Source of the DNA: Bursaphelenchus xylophilus
Taxonomy: Eukaryota > Nematoda > Chromadorea > Rhabditida > Aphelenchoididae
Assembly: GCA_904066235.2 (NCBI GenBank)
Contig: CAJFCV020000003.1
Coordinates: 12,400,001-12,464,000 of the forward strand
DNA length: 64,000 nt
Reading direction: 5' to 3'
Below, one piece after another: positions 1-14,202 of this stretch. Position 1 is the first letter of the stretch, and every line of letters starts with the position of its first letter. The translations under genes and the position numbers were made by a program. The notes beneath the pieces are model-generated. The model ran no database searches. It was not told the DNA's origin and saw nothing but the letters and a program-made list of their open reading frames with translations.

Positions 1-839
1 ATCGCGCTGGAAACGCTTAGAAATACTGTTTAAAATTTTCGGATTTTTCTGGGTTGAGGCTTTTCAGAGTGATGTTACAGTACCCGCAGTGACTCTAGGG
101 CTTTAAATTTTTCACTGAAATTTCTGCATAGAGTCTAGTTAGTCGCTATATATCGATTTTTGACGTCAGCTCCCAACTGCATAGGATTAAACGCCATAAA
201 ACCTGCAATCTTTTTGTTTTCAACTTTTTGTAGGTCTTCACATTGCACAGTGCAAAAATAGTACTTCCACTCGCTGTAATTCTTCAAAATTTCGAGTGTA
301 GAACTGCCATAGTATCTACTTTTAGATACCACAATTGATTTTTAATTTTGTCCCCTCAGGGCATGAAAAATGAGCGACCTAGGAAAAGTCATCGGTTTTC
401 GCCCAAATTTTTTTCTTTTTAATTTCCAATTGTCGCGCTGTTATAAACACCCAAAATCCGCCGTTAGCAATGACGCTAGGCAACCCTAATTCCCCCCAAT
501 TACCTCCAACTCCCCATGCACACGCCACCACACATATTAAACTACCTCTTTGCCCCCATCTACCGGTCGCATTTCCGCTCTCAATTATCATTTTTTTTCG
601 GCCCACGCTCCTGACGTCGACCTCACGCTCGATTTGAAATTCCCTCTCAACGAATTTCGGAAGCCCCAAAACTTTCATCCTCGAATTTTAATATTCCTTT
701 GCTTCCGTGGACTGGGAGGGATACGCCGCGTTTTGGGCTTAAAAATAAGGAAGTGAAAATGAGCCGGACTTTTTTTTTAATCGCACTGTCTGGAATGTGT
801 TTGGGGAGAAAATTTGAAAAGAGAATTTCATTTTCTGTT
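1..839. other. Non-coding stretch, nothing recognised
   Basis: AT-rich sequence with one isolated GCACAGTGC palindrome near 245. The open frames here are short, lack splice borders and show no coding-like composition. It may be an upstream region or intron of the EGR-like gene that begins to be visible at 5190. Confidence 0.4.
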
Positions 840-1312
840 GTTGGAAATTTTGCACAGTGCGGTGGGTTTTGAAGATTTTTGGATTTGCACTGTGCAATTG
901 AATTTTTTTTGACTGCACAGTGCAGTAGAATTTCTTGCACTGTGCAGTTGATTTTTTTGACTGCACAGTGCGAACTTTTCCGAATTTTTTTGCACAGTGC
1001 GACAAACTCAACTATTGCACAGTGCAATAAATTTTTTTGCACAGTGCAAAAAAACAAAGTTGAAAACTGCACAGTGCAGTAAATTTTCTTGCACTGTGCA
1101 GTTGATTTTTTTTGACTGCACAGTGCATTAAGATTTTTGTCGCGCGATGCGAACATTTTTTTTTTGCACTGTGCGGTAAAAAATGATTTTCTGCACGGTG
1201 CAGTCAAACTGCTTCGACTGCACAGTGCGGTAAATTTCTTTGGCACAGTGCGAACTTTTCCGAAATTTTTCGCACAGTGCGGTAAAAAATGATTTTCTGC
1301 ACCGTGCGAAAA
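840..1312. repeat. Array of YGCACNGTGCR palindromes
   Basis: About 18-20 copies of an 11-bp palindrome (TGCACAGTGCA, TGCACTGTGCA, CGCACAGTGCG and similar) lie in runs of A and T. The four bases on each side of the centre are almost invariant. The centre base varies, and the outermost pair alternates T/C on the left and A/G on the right. Both strands are open in several frames only because the array lacks stops; these frames are not genes. Confidence 0.85.
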
Positions 1313-1774
1313 TAAAAAAAAAATTTTCGCCCTGTACTCCAGCTCCCAGAACGCTTTCCCAACCCTCCCAAAATAGCAAATGCATACCAAATAAGAAGCG
1401 ATGAATATCCCGTCTAAATTTGCATATTCCATTCGAATTCTCGATTTGCATGACGCCAAAAGGTGTCAATTTTCTTTGCGTCGGGGGTCGGATTACATTT
1501 ATCGGGAAACTCGCTTGTTTTTGTACCATAAAGAGAAGAAAGAAAAGGACGGGGGCGTCGAAAATTCATTCTATTTTGGTGAAGAATCTTTTGGTCAAGG
1601 GGCACTCCTTGATTTCCATATTAAGAATACGATTTCTCCGCTATCTGAGCGGTCTTTTATTTCTTTTACAACCGTGTTATCAGACCAGGACGTTTGCCTA
1701 CACTCAAATTCATATCAATTTAGACCTCAGACCAGAGGAAATTAAAGGTTTTATTGATAAAATTTTTTGATTTT
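1313..1774. other. Unassigned spacer between two palindrome arrays
   Basis: Mixed-composition sequence with overlapping open frames on both strands, none with convincing splice sites or protein-like composition. I see no gene here. Confidence 0.35.
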
Positions 1775-2185
1775 TTGCACTGTGCAAAATTTTTTTGATT
1801 GCACTGTGCAAAAAATTTTTTTACTGCACAGTGCAATTTTTTTCACTGCACTGTGCAAAAAATTTTTCTAACCGCACCGTGCAAAATTCTTTCTCACTGC
1901 ACTGTGCGAGAAATTTTTTGAATGCACGGTGCAAAAAATTTTTGGCTGCACTGTGCAAAAAATTTTTTTCTGCACTGTGCGAAACTTTTTTTGAGATTGC
2001 ACCGTGCAAAATTTTTTTTATTGCACTGTGCAAAATTCTTTCTCACTGCACTGTGCGAAAAATTTTTTGAATGCACCGTGCAAAATATTTTCGTATTGCA
2101 CTGTGCAAAATTTTTTTTTGCTGCACGGTGCAAAAAAATTTCGACTGCACTGTGCAAAAAAACTTTTTAACCGCACTGTGCAAAA
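1775..2185. repeat. Dense palindrome array, ~22-26 bp period
   Basis: About 20 copies of the same palindrome follow each other every 22-26 bp, separated by A-run/T-run spacers (typically AAAATTTTTTT). The centre base is T, A, C or G in different copies. The regular spacing, about two helical turns, is tighter than in the first array. Both strands give hydrophobic Cys/His/Phe-rich pseudo-ORFs, which are artefacts of the repeat. Confidence 0.85.
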
Positions 2186-2960
2186 TCCTTGAAAAATTTG
2201 CCATTTTGAACACCAAAAATTTTTCTCATCCACTTTTTTGTGTCTAGACGTTCAAACATTTCAATCTTTCTACTTTATTTTACCATTTCTCCCAACTTTT
2301 TTTGCAGTGGGCAGACTGTTTATAAAACCGTTGACTCATAGTGTCTCAAATTTGTTTGATTTGCAAAGGAAATATGTTGGCGTGGGGGCTTTTTATTGTG
2401 CGGGTTCGACGTTCTCCTTAGGCCGGTCGGATTTGTAGTTTAAGGCGCTGAAGTGAGGTGGTGTAAATTTCGATATTTGATATGAATTTGGTCTAAAAAT
2501 AGGCTGAGTGCTGGTTGCAAATTGTGTGGGAAGCTTTTAGAGACTGTTTACAGTAGCTTCTTTCTTTTCTTACAGTTTAATTTTTAGTTTTTTACCAAAA
2601 TTTATATTGTACTAGACATCAGCTCACAAAAATGCCTATTTTACCTATTTTTCGATCAAATTCGTAGATTTTTTGATTTCCTAGACGTCAAGTAGGATAG
2701 TAAGTTGCATTTTGAATAGGAAGAATTGAGTTTTCATCTGAATTTTACAGCATACTAACTATTTTTTAACTTTGATGACTTTTCAAAATTATGGTCTAAA
2801 AATGCGAATGCCGTAAAAAATGATGTCTAAAATAATATTTACAGCCCATGTTGTGTCTCTAGCTCGTGGATTTTCTATTCTGTAACGAATTTACTTTTGG
2901 TTACAAACGTTTTTTTTACATTTTTTTTTGAGATTTTTCGAAGTTTTTCAAACTTTTTTT
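2186..2960. other. Non-coding stretch, nothing recognised
   Basis: AT-rich sequence without a supported ORF, splice pair or repeat. Confidence 0.35.
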
Positions 2961-3104
2961 CTGTCGGGAAAATAACGAGCACAATGTCGCTGCGCAAATC
3001 TTGTCGCTGAAGTGAAAAGCAATTTGATTTTTTTGCGATACAATTCATTCTTTGCGATTTTCGATCTGGCTGAATGCTCATTATTTTCCCGACAAACCGA
3101 TATC
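2961..3104. mobile_element. MITE, family A (leftmost copy)
   Basis: It starts CTGTCGGGAAAATAACGAGC and ends in the inverted equivalent GCTCATTATTTTCCCGAC. The interior carries the family blocks GTCGCTG, GAAAAGCAATTTGATTTT and ACAATTCATT. It lacks coding capacity. It is an isolated copy; the next lies at 19.15 kb. Confidence 0.75.
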
Positions 3105-3741
3105 TTGTGATTTCTGGAGAAAACTTGCCTAGCCTCTTCTATTCCACACTCTAAGACAACTCCAGCTCTTGAGACTCTTGCCAAATTCTCACCTCAACCC
3201 CTTCTACCCTTGCATTTTTTCTCGGCGGGAGCTCAATCCCCCCTCCCTTCCTTGCTTCGGCCGGTCTCATTTTTTTCGAATTTTTGCCTCTTTTACCGGC
3301 CCTGTTTGTTCACGTTTCGGAATTAAACAGGGGAGTGGTGGAAGAAGAAGAAGAATGCGACACCGAGTACTCATGAGGGTTAATGGTCTTTCTGTCCGCC
3401 TCTTCGTCTTCGTCGCGACCCGCTCTCCGCTCGCTCCACCCGTCACTTTGTGGCCGCAAAAAACAAAGGACGAACTCGCGGCTGATATCATGCGCTAATC
3501 GCGACCGAGTTTCCGGGATTTCTGGGATGTTTTTGTGGCTTATTGTTTGACTAGCGACCTGTAGTGGAGATTAGGATTGGGATTTTTTGGGGGAGTTCTT
3601 GCAAAGGGATGTGATGAGTCATGTTGGAGATGAATTTTTAGGATGTCAGATAAGCGATAAGCTTTTGTTTTTTCCATTTCGTAACAGGTTGGGGACACTC
3701 TTTTCTTCACTGTACACGATGTTATCTAGTCTTGCTTTTCT
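3105..3741. other. Mixed-composition non-coding stretch
   Basis: A locally GC-richer block (about 3180-3490) contains an (AGA)n run and short open frames on both strands, none with convincing initiation or splice context. It could hold a 5' exon of the EGR-like gene, but I cannot define one. Confidence 0.3.
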
Positions 3742-4175
3742 AGGACACATTTTATACGAAAAAGAAAAAATCATACTTTTTCGGCTTTCAAAAGTTTTTA
3801 TCGTATAAAATGTCCCCCTTATCAGGATGGTTTAGATGTTTATTTTTTATGAGTTCTCTGGCTCACCATCTATTTCCAAAAACAAAATTTTTCCTCAATT
3901 TTCCTTAAGGATCTTCAATAAGTGACATTTTATACGATGTCTCCGAGAGATCCAAACTTTTGCTTCTTTTCAATTTTTATCGTATAAAATGCCACCGTCT
4001 GCAGAATTGTCTAGGTATTTTTGCTTTTTGCATTCTCAGACTCACCATCTTTCTCAAAAAACAATTTTTTCCTTCATCCTGCCTTAGGGCTCTTCGAAAT
4101 GTGACATTTTATACGATGCCTCCAAAAATCCCAACGTTTACTTCTTTTCCATTTTCATCGTATAAAATGTCACTT
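3742..4175. repeat. Three tandem ~180 bp units, each with a hairpin
   Basis: Hairpins at about 3742-3812, 3921-3992 and 4102-4173 pair TGACATTTTATACGAT with ATCGTATAAAATGTCA across a ~40-base pyrimidine-rich loop. The sequence between them also repeats (CTCACCATCT, AATTTTTCCT, CCTTA blocks), so the unit is ~180 bp repeated with divergence. A stray half-arm (CGTATAAAATGTCACC) occurs near 10239. Confidence 0.8.
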
Positions 4176-5189
4176 ATGTTGGATTTTTAAAAACACTACA
4201 CCGACCTGACTTCAATACCCTCTCCAACGCATAATTTATTCCATTCAAATACATGAGTATCTTGCACTTTTCGTCATCTTCCCATCAAAGTTCCCATGAA
4301 GCCCCCGTTTACCGTACGACCCGGCTTGAATAAACTTAATTACCTGCCGCGTAATAAGCACACAAGCCCAAACGTTCGTTCGGATGTGTTAGCAGTCGCC
4401 GTGGGCGCACTAATACACATTTTAATTTCGTTTTCGGTTTCCTTGAGGGGCTTCGCTTGACTTTACTCGGAACCGCGGGCCCTCGGACTTGCGAAACGCC
4501 CTGAGACGGAATTAAACTCGGCCCCAAGTGTGTTGGTGTAATTGCATTGTAGCATGGTGTTGCTTTTTATGGGCCTTGACGAGTATTTTGAGTGCTTCTT
4601 GAAGCCGTTTACGGGCCGGTTTGGGGGCTAAAATAAGGTGCAGATAAAAGGGTTCGTATCAAAAAGTTGGTACTACATACTATGTAAATTGTATTCGTAT
4701 CTGAAAGAAAACGTCATGGGTTCGCTGTAAAGAGGATTTTTTTCTTGTACAAGCTCGGTTATCCTGTCATACATCAGTATATTCACCATGGCCTTTAGTC
4801 TTGAAGGCTTTTGAAAAATGGCTTATAGTAAAATTTGGGAGATGTGTCCTGAAACGTTATGGCTTTTCTAAGATTTTACAGAGCTCAGAGTTCTTGTGTT
4901 ACTATATTGCATCGTCTTGCCTGAGGCAATTTTTTCAAAAATCACTTTTTTCAAGAACCGTCTTTTCTCGTTGAAATTTCTAAATGTCGTATTAAAATCG
5001 TATTTTAGAACGCTATAGAGGGTTACGTCATGGCTTAAAATTAACTATGAATCTTTTGCTATCTTCTGCTATCATTTAATCCATCAAAACCCTTCAATTT
5101 TTTCCATAAATCGCCATTTTCCCCAGCTTCTTCTGTTCGCGTACTTCAATATCCCCAACCCCCAACTGACCTTTTCCCCTACACTTCAG
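4176..5189. other. Upstream/intronic sequence of the EGR-like gene
   Basis: About 4290-4530 is richer in GC than its surroundings and low in repeats, so it is a candidate regulatory block. No TATA box, start exon or coding frame can be supported. The polypyrimidine tract and ACACTTCAG acceptor at 5181-5189 lead into the first visible coding exon. Confidence 0.3.
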
Positions 5190-9025
<3,836 letters not shown>

Positions 9026-9130
9026 ATTCTTTTTGTTGTAAAAATCTTGACTCAATTCTGACTACTTCTTACCGGTTATTTCGAAATTTTGTCTTTGAAG
9101 AGTTTGATTTTTTATTTTATGAAATTCCTG
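9026..9130 (+). other. Short 3' flank of EGR-like gene
   Basis: AT-rich sequence after the chosen stop. I see no clear AATAAA before the palindrome array starts, so the 3' UTR may run into or across the array. Confidence 0.3.
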
Positions 9131-9505
9131 TCAATGCACAGTGCAGTATTGAGAAAATTTTTGCACAGTGCGAAAGGAAAAAAATTATTGCACAGTGCGG
9201 CGTGAAAAAGTTTGTCGCACTTTTTCTGCACTGTGCAATTTGTCGCACTTTTTTTTGCACTGTGCAGTTTGTCGCATCTTGGGTTGCACTGTGCAATTTG
9301 TCGCACTTTTTTTGCACTGTGCAGTTTGTCGCATTTTGGGTTGCACTGTGCAATTTATCGCTTCTTTCGCACAGTGCGATCTTTTTTGGACCGCACTGTG
9401 CAATAATTTTTTTAGACCGCACTGTGCATTATTTTTTGGACCGCACTGTGCAATATTTTCTGGACTGCACTGTGCAATGATTTTCTTGGACCGCACTGTG
9501 CAAAA
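9131..9505. repeat. Dense palindrome array downstream of EGR-like gene
   Basis: About 19 copies of YGCACNGTGCR are spaced 18-30 bp apart. A 9-base spacer word TTTGTCGCA recurs between many of them (9230-9360), and GGACCGCACTGTGCA recurs at 9389-9500. This points to local duplication of motif plus spacer. Open frames on both strands are repeat artefacts. Confidence 0.85.
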
Positions 9506-10976
9506 CTCAAAAATCATTAAATTTTTCAACGAAACATGGATTTTTAATAAAATTTTTTTCTAAATATTGCATTTACTAGTCTTTTTCTAAATTCTGAACG
9601 CACTGTTTGCTTTAATTTTACTAGAAATCTTACTGTAATTTTGGATTTTTCCTACTGTAAAATTTTAAAATTTTTTCCTTTCTAATATTGTAAATCACTA
9701 CCTTATCTAGTCCTAACTTGTTCGAAAATGATTTTTTCCGTCTCTAGGGCTTGTTCTGTCCCGACTTTTTTGTGGAATTTCGACTAACCACTGACTGTTT
9801 CTGTGTTTTTTAAGGTTTCGAACAATAACTTACCATGCACACAGCACGACATGATGGCACATTCACAAAGACATTGACGAGGCAAATTTCTTCGGCTAGC
9901 CGAGCTTCTGGTTCGACGGAAATGGGATTTCTTTCGGGAATTTTTGAGATTTTTTTATTTTTTTGTGTTACAGTAAGATTTTACGTGTTGTAGTGGGTGT
10001 AAATTTTTGTGTGAGGTGTATAGAGTGTGCGGACTGGATTTTATGAAATTTTTAGCGAAATTTTTGCCTTTATGAAAAATTACAGTAATTTTTCAAATTT
10101 TCAAAAAATCGTATTTTAGAAGTTCCAAATATTGTAAATTACCGTAACTGAGCTAAAGACACATTATCTAACCCGCACACACTCTATTCATCCCACATCC
10201 GACATCAAACACCCCACTTTTCCTGTTCCTAATGTCGTTCGTATAAAATGTCACCCACCTCAAAAACCGTTGTTCTCGTGAACTTTGTCCTCGTCGAGCC
10301 GTCTGCTTCTGATCAGAGCAAGCCCTAGAGCCCAGTGTTTCTTTATATCTTCGACTCATTTCGATTGACCTCGGTTATAAATTATTGTAGTAAGTCTTGT
10401 AGTCCAATGTAGATGACGTTCTCCACACATTCCGGTGAAAATTCGACTCTGATACTGCTGTAATTTTGAGATTGTGAGTGTCGAAGGGTATTTCGATACT
10501 TTTTGAGGTTTTTTTGGAAATGTTTTATTATGCAAATTTTTGAGATTTTTTGAAAAATATTCAAATTTTGGTAAATTTAATCGCTGAAAATGATAAAAAT
10601 AGCTTAATTTTCTCTTTGATTGCAAAAATTTCGGGCCTTTTTGATCAAAAAATCTCAAAAAATGTAATTTTTAAAATCCGTATTTTACAAAAAATCCAAA
10701 TATTTTTCGCTCTCCACAACCTCCCCCACACCTATGTGAAATCGCACACACATCAGGGTGCATTGCAACTTTTAATTCGTTTGATTTCGACCCATTTCTA
10801 TCACATATTCTCCTTTAATAATATCTATTCGTTCTCTCTAAAAAATTGATCCCGGTTTATTGTTCAAGACTTCTTGGAATACATTGTTGTTACGTAATAT
10901 GAATAAACATTACATTGATGACGACAAATTTATTGAATTTTGATACTGAATTTATTTATTTTTCAATCAAAAAAGA
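9506..10976. other. AT-rich intergenic sequence
   Basis: No supported gene. An alternative terminal exon of the EGR-like gene could lie at 9815-9828, using a TTTTTTAAG acceptor and giving GFEQ-stop. Around 10130-10380 the composition is more balanced, but no ORF is convincing. TTATT/AATAAA-type words near 10900-10935 fit the 3' end of the minus-strand gene that follows. Confidence 0.35.
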
Positions 10977-11212
10977 TCAGGGTTTTGTCAAATTTCGCAA
11001 TTTTTCGTCAATAAAACGGCGATGATTTGGCTCAATAATCTCCTGAAAGTAAGTGTAGACGTCGTAAAAGAGTTGTAGATTGAAAAAATTACCTTTACAC
11101 CCTGCTCAAGATATTTTGCGAAGCCGGAGGCGTTGAATCCAATAACAACTCCACCAATTGGCAACATCAATTGAAGACCATATTCATCACCTCTCTGACT
11201 ATCTTGAGTCAG
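10977..11212 (-). CDS. Paralogue of the 12.6-13.8 kb secreted protein, 3' exons only
   Basis: Two minus-strand exons are clear. Exon 11093-11212 has acceptor GTTTTTAG and donor GTAATT. Exon 10977-11042 has acceptor ACTTTCAG and stop TGA at 10977-10979. Together they encode 61 residues ending LRNLTKP. The segment LPIGGVVIGFNASGFAKYLEQ aligns by eye with VPVSSVAVGLDTQGIADDLNK of the gene at 12563-13807 (hydrophobic strand, Gly, then helix), and the intron phase (0) is the same, so these are tandem paralogues. No upstream exon with a signal peptide is visible between 11213 and 12562, where a tandem repeat lies. The locus may be truncated, or its first exon may be too divergent to see. Function unknown. 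Confidence 0.6.
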
Positions 11213-11272
11213 CTAAAAACAAAATTGAAACACATATTCTACTGTAATAGTCATCAAAAAAATCAATTATTT

Positions 11273-12125
11273 AGTGCACTGTGCAGACTTTTCATTCCTA
11301 ACAAAACGCACTGTGCAGCAGAAAAATTGTAACAAAATCGTATTTTCCGTGATCCTAGTGATGCTATGAATAGCTAAATTCAACCAGCAAGTCTCAAAGA
11401 GCATATTTGAGGTCAAAAACGACCAATATTTTGACTGCACTGTGCAGATTTTTCATTCCTAAACAAACGCACTGTGCAGCAGAAAAATTGTAACAAAATT
11501 GCATTTTCCATGATCCTAGTGATGCTGTTGATAGATAAAATTAAAAGCGCAAGTCTCAAAGGGCATATTTGTGGTCAAAAACGACCAATATTTTGACTGC
11601 ACTGTGCGGATTTTCGTTTCTCCAAAAACGCACTGTGCAGCAGAAAAATTGTAACAAAATCGCATTTTTCATGATCCTAGTGATGCTATGAATAGCTAAA
11701 TTCAACCAGCAAGTCTCAAAGAGGATATTTGTATTCAAAAACGACCAATATTTTGACTGCACTGTGCGGATTTTTCATTCCTAAAAAAACGCACTGTGCA
11801 GCAGAAAAATGTAACAAAATCGCATTTTCCATGATCCTAGTGATGCTATGAATAGCTAAATTCAACCAGCAAGTCTCAAACAGCATATTTGTATTCAAAA
11901 ACGACCAATATTTTGACTGCACTGTGCGGATTTCCGTTTCTCCAAAAACGCACTGTGCAGTAAAATATTCGTAAAAATTGCAATTTCAATGAATTTTAGT
12001 GATGCTGCTACTGCCCAAACTCAAAGAGCAAGTATCTTCTAACATATTTCTAATCAAAAACCACCCATATTTCGACTGCACTGTGCGGATTTTTTATGTC
12101 CCAAAATCGCACTGTGCAACCAAAA
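11273..12125. repeat. ~160 bp tandem repeat carrying paired palindromes
   Basis: About five and a half units begin near 11274, 11433, 11595, 11754, 11916 and 12074. Each unit has GACTGCACTGTGC, then a second palindrome ACGCACTGTGCAGCAG about 30 bp later. After these come TGATCCTAGTGATGCT and CAGCAAGTCTCAAA blocks and CAAAAACGACCAATATTTT. Units 2-5 are near identical and the outer ones diverge. The pseudo-ORFs on the minus strand repeat with the unit and are not genes. Confidence 0.9.
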
Positions 12126-12562
12126 TTAGTCGTAAATATCGCACTGTACAGAAATTTCAGACCGTCTAGCAATTACTAAAATTAAGAAACAGATGGCAGA
12201 AGACAGCACTGCTCCAAAAACCTGCAATTATACCGTTGCACTGCGCGAGAAAACAAAGCTTTTTTATTGCACCGTGCAGGAGTAGTTTCCGATTGAAAAT
12301 GCACTGTGCAATGGCCAAATGGGTTTCTGTTTACACTTCAGTGAAAGAAAAAGAGCCTTTTGAATTTTTCAATCAAAAAATCATCCAAAAAAACTTTGCA
12401 CAGTGCAAAAATTTATCTCTGTTTCCTGCACAGTGCAATTTTTCAAACTTTTACGAAACATTCCAAAACGTTTTACCATTCAAACAAACAATTAAGGACA
12501 GCACCAAAAGCATACGAATTACAAATTTATTCTAAAAAAACTCTCAGAGCGGCAATTCGTAT
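12126..12562. other. Intergenic, palindromes and 3' flank
   Basis: It holds five or six isolated GCACNGTGC copies (12140-12435). Near 12526 is a TTTATT word, which on the minus strand is the AATAAA signal ~32 nt beyond the stop of the next gene. Confidence 0.5.
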
Positions 12563-13807
12563 TCAGGGGGTGTCGGAGATAGTGAGCAAAAGGTAGCTGA
12601 TGCCGTTCTTGTCATATGCGTCCAAGAGCTCAGAACTGGAGCGGCGGAATTTCTGAAACGCCGTATTCATTATTTACAGTCAAAACAATTAGATTAGCAG
12701 ATTGCACTGTGCAGAAAATAAAGTGGAAAAATTGCACTGTGCCAAGAAAAAGATTGGTGTATGCACAGTGCAGTGTTTGGAAAAAGTAGATGGCACAGTG
12801 TAAGGCGAAAATATGACCATAAATAGACCTGTAGGGCAAATTTAATCCCAGCGAAATAACTGGAGAGTGCAAAAATAAAATTTTATTTTTGCACTGTGCA
12901 AAAAATAAATTTTTTTCACTGCACAATGCAAAAATAAAAATTTTTGTAACTGCACGGTGCGAAAATAAATTTTTGTCAATGAACAGTGCAAAAATAAAAA
13001 TGCTTGCCATTGCACCGTGCAAATGTCAAAAAAATCTTTTGCACTGTGCAAATCAAAAAATAAGATAAAAAATGTCTCGCACTGTGCAAAAAATTTTCAT
13101 AAACTCTTCTGTCGTGCGGAAAATCCCATTTTTAATAAAAAATTTTCTGCACAGTGTAATCTCAAAATTACAAAAATGGAAACGCTTCGATGCTTCCTTA
13201 CCTTAAGGGGTCTATCGGACAACAATCTAGCGCGTGGCCCGTTCTCTCTCATCTTCTTATGAATCGTATCCAAGATCTTCTGCGTGCTCATCTGACTCTT
13301 CTAAAAAAATTAAAAATAAAAATCCAAAACAACCAAAAAATTTTTTGACTACTGTCCGAGCTGGCTCACTCTCAGTCCTTTATTCAAATCATCAGCGATT
13401 CCTTGAGTGTCCAGACCCACGGCGACACTGGAAACCGGGACTTCAAGCTTGATGACTTGGGCTTCGAAGATATCGGCAGGGAAGTCGATGGCAGATCCAT
13501 TCGAAGGGACTGGAGGCTCATCAGAAGATACTGGAGGAGCAGACTCTGATTCTTGAGGAAGTGTAGAGGATTCGGGAGCCTCAGATGGGGCTGCAGGCTG
13601 CTCGGAAGGAGCCGGGGGGTCTGAAGGTTCCCCGGTAGCAGGTGCGGGTTGCTCTTCAGTGTTGCGACCTGGCTCTAAAGGCTGATGAGGAGTTGTAGTC
13701 TCTTGGCCACCACCTCCTCCAGGCTCTGCTGTTGCATCCTGCGAATTGACGCCGGAAACCAAAAGAATCGCCACCAACGCAAAAGACATCAACAAATCTC
13801 GCTTCAT
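12563..13807 (-). CDS. Secreted protein with Pro/Glu/Ser-rich spacer, 208 aa
   Basis: Exons (minus strand) 13370-13807, 13202-13300 and 12563-12652 join in phase 0 and give 208 residues. The start MKRDLLMSFALVAILLVSG is a clear signal peptide with likely cleavage after VNS. I preferred it to ATGs further upstream because they would bury the signal. Residues ~24-115 are low-complexity (Pro, Glu, Ser, Thr, Gln, a Gly5 run), probably a disordered, possibly O-glycosylated spacer. The C-terminal ~90 residues are folded-looking: hydrophobic strand VIKLEVPVSSVAVG, then basic helices and the ending LLLTISDTP. The exon-2 donor is GTAAGG and the exon-1 donor is GTGAGC. Intron 2 is filled with GCACNGTGC palindromes. 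It is a paralogue of the exons at 10977-11212. No family recognised; an extracellular role is inferred only from the signal peptide. Confidence 0.75.
12690..13160. repeat. Palindromes inside intron 2 of secreted-protein gene
   Basis: About a dozen GCACNGTGC copies, several decayed (GCACAATGC, GAACAGTGC, GCACAGTGT), alternate with AAAAATAAAAATTT spacers. Degenerate copies are commoner here than in the 5' arrays, which suggests an older array. Confidence 0.7.
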
Positions 13808-14192
13808 CGTGCCACGACTTGGACTTGGCTTCAGTTCAGGACAGAGTCGTTTCGTCGGACCGTCAACCAAGAGCAGCAAAGAAAACAATGAAATGGGCCG
13901 GGAATCGAAAATTCCCATCGAAAAACAAAAGTTCAAAAACTTTGTGTAAAAGTGTCCTAATTATGCAAATTCACCTTCATTTTTCCGAAATTGTCAATGA
14001 TTTTTTAAAAATCGTTGAAATTTGCATAACACGGGATAAGTCCCTGAGTCTCACCACGAAAACAAGCAACTGCCAAAAAATAGTGCGGAATGCCAGGGAT
14101 TTTGTTGTTCTTGATCAAAAAAAGAACTTTGTTGAAGATCTCGTCCAGTTTTGATAATTTTAGATAGGAAAATTACTATTTTAATAGCTTAT
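13808..14192. other. Divergent intergenic/promoter region
   Basis: This 385-bp gap separates the minus-strand secreted-protein gene from the plus-strand NDUFS2 gene, so both promoters should lie here. No TATA box is obvious. Confidence 0.4.
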
Positions 14193-14202
14193 ATTGTTTT
14201 AG
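14193..14202 (+). promoter_or_regulatory. Probable trans-splice acceptor of NDUFS2
   Basis: The polypyrimidine/AG tract ATTGTTTTAG ends immediately before the initiator ATG. A TTTTAG acceptor abutting the ATG with no upstream coding exon is the usual look of an SL1 trans-splice site in nematodes. A short 5' non-coding exon is the alternative. Confidence 0.55.

Noticed and set aside
647..1459. 270-codon minus-strand ORF over the first palindrome array
   Set aside because: Its Cys/His/Lys/Phe-rich residues mirror the GCACNGTGC repeats and A/T spacers, and similar ORFs occur on both strands and in all frames over every array.
840..2185. CRISPR-like array of short repeats with spacers
   Set aside because: The host is a eukaryote, the repeats are 11-bp palindromes with variable centres, spacers are A/T runs of uneven length, and no cas genes exist.
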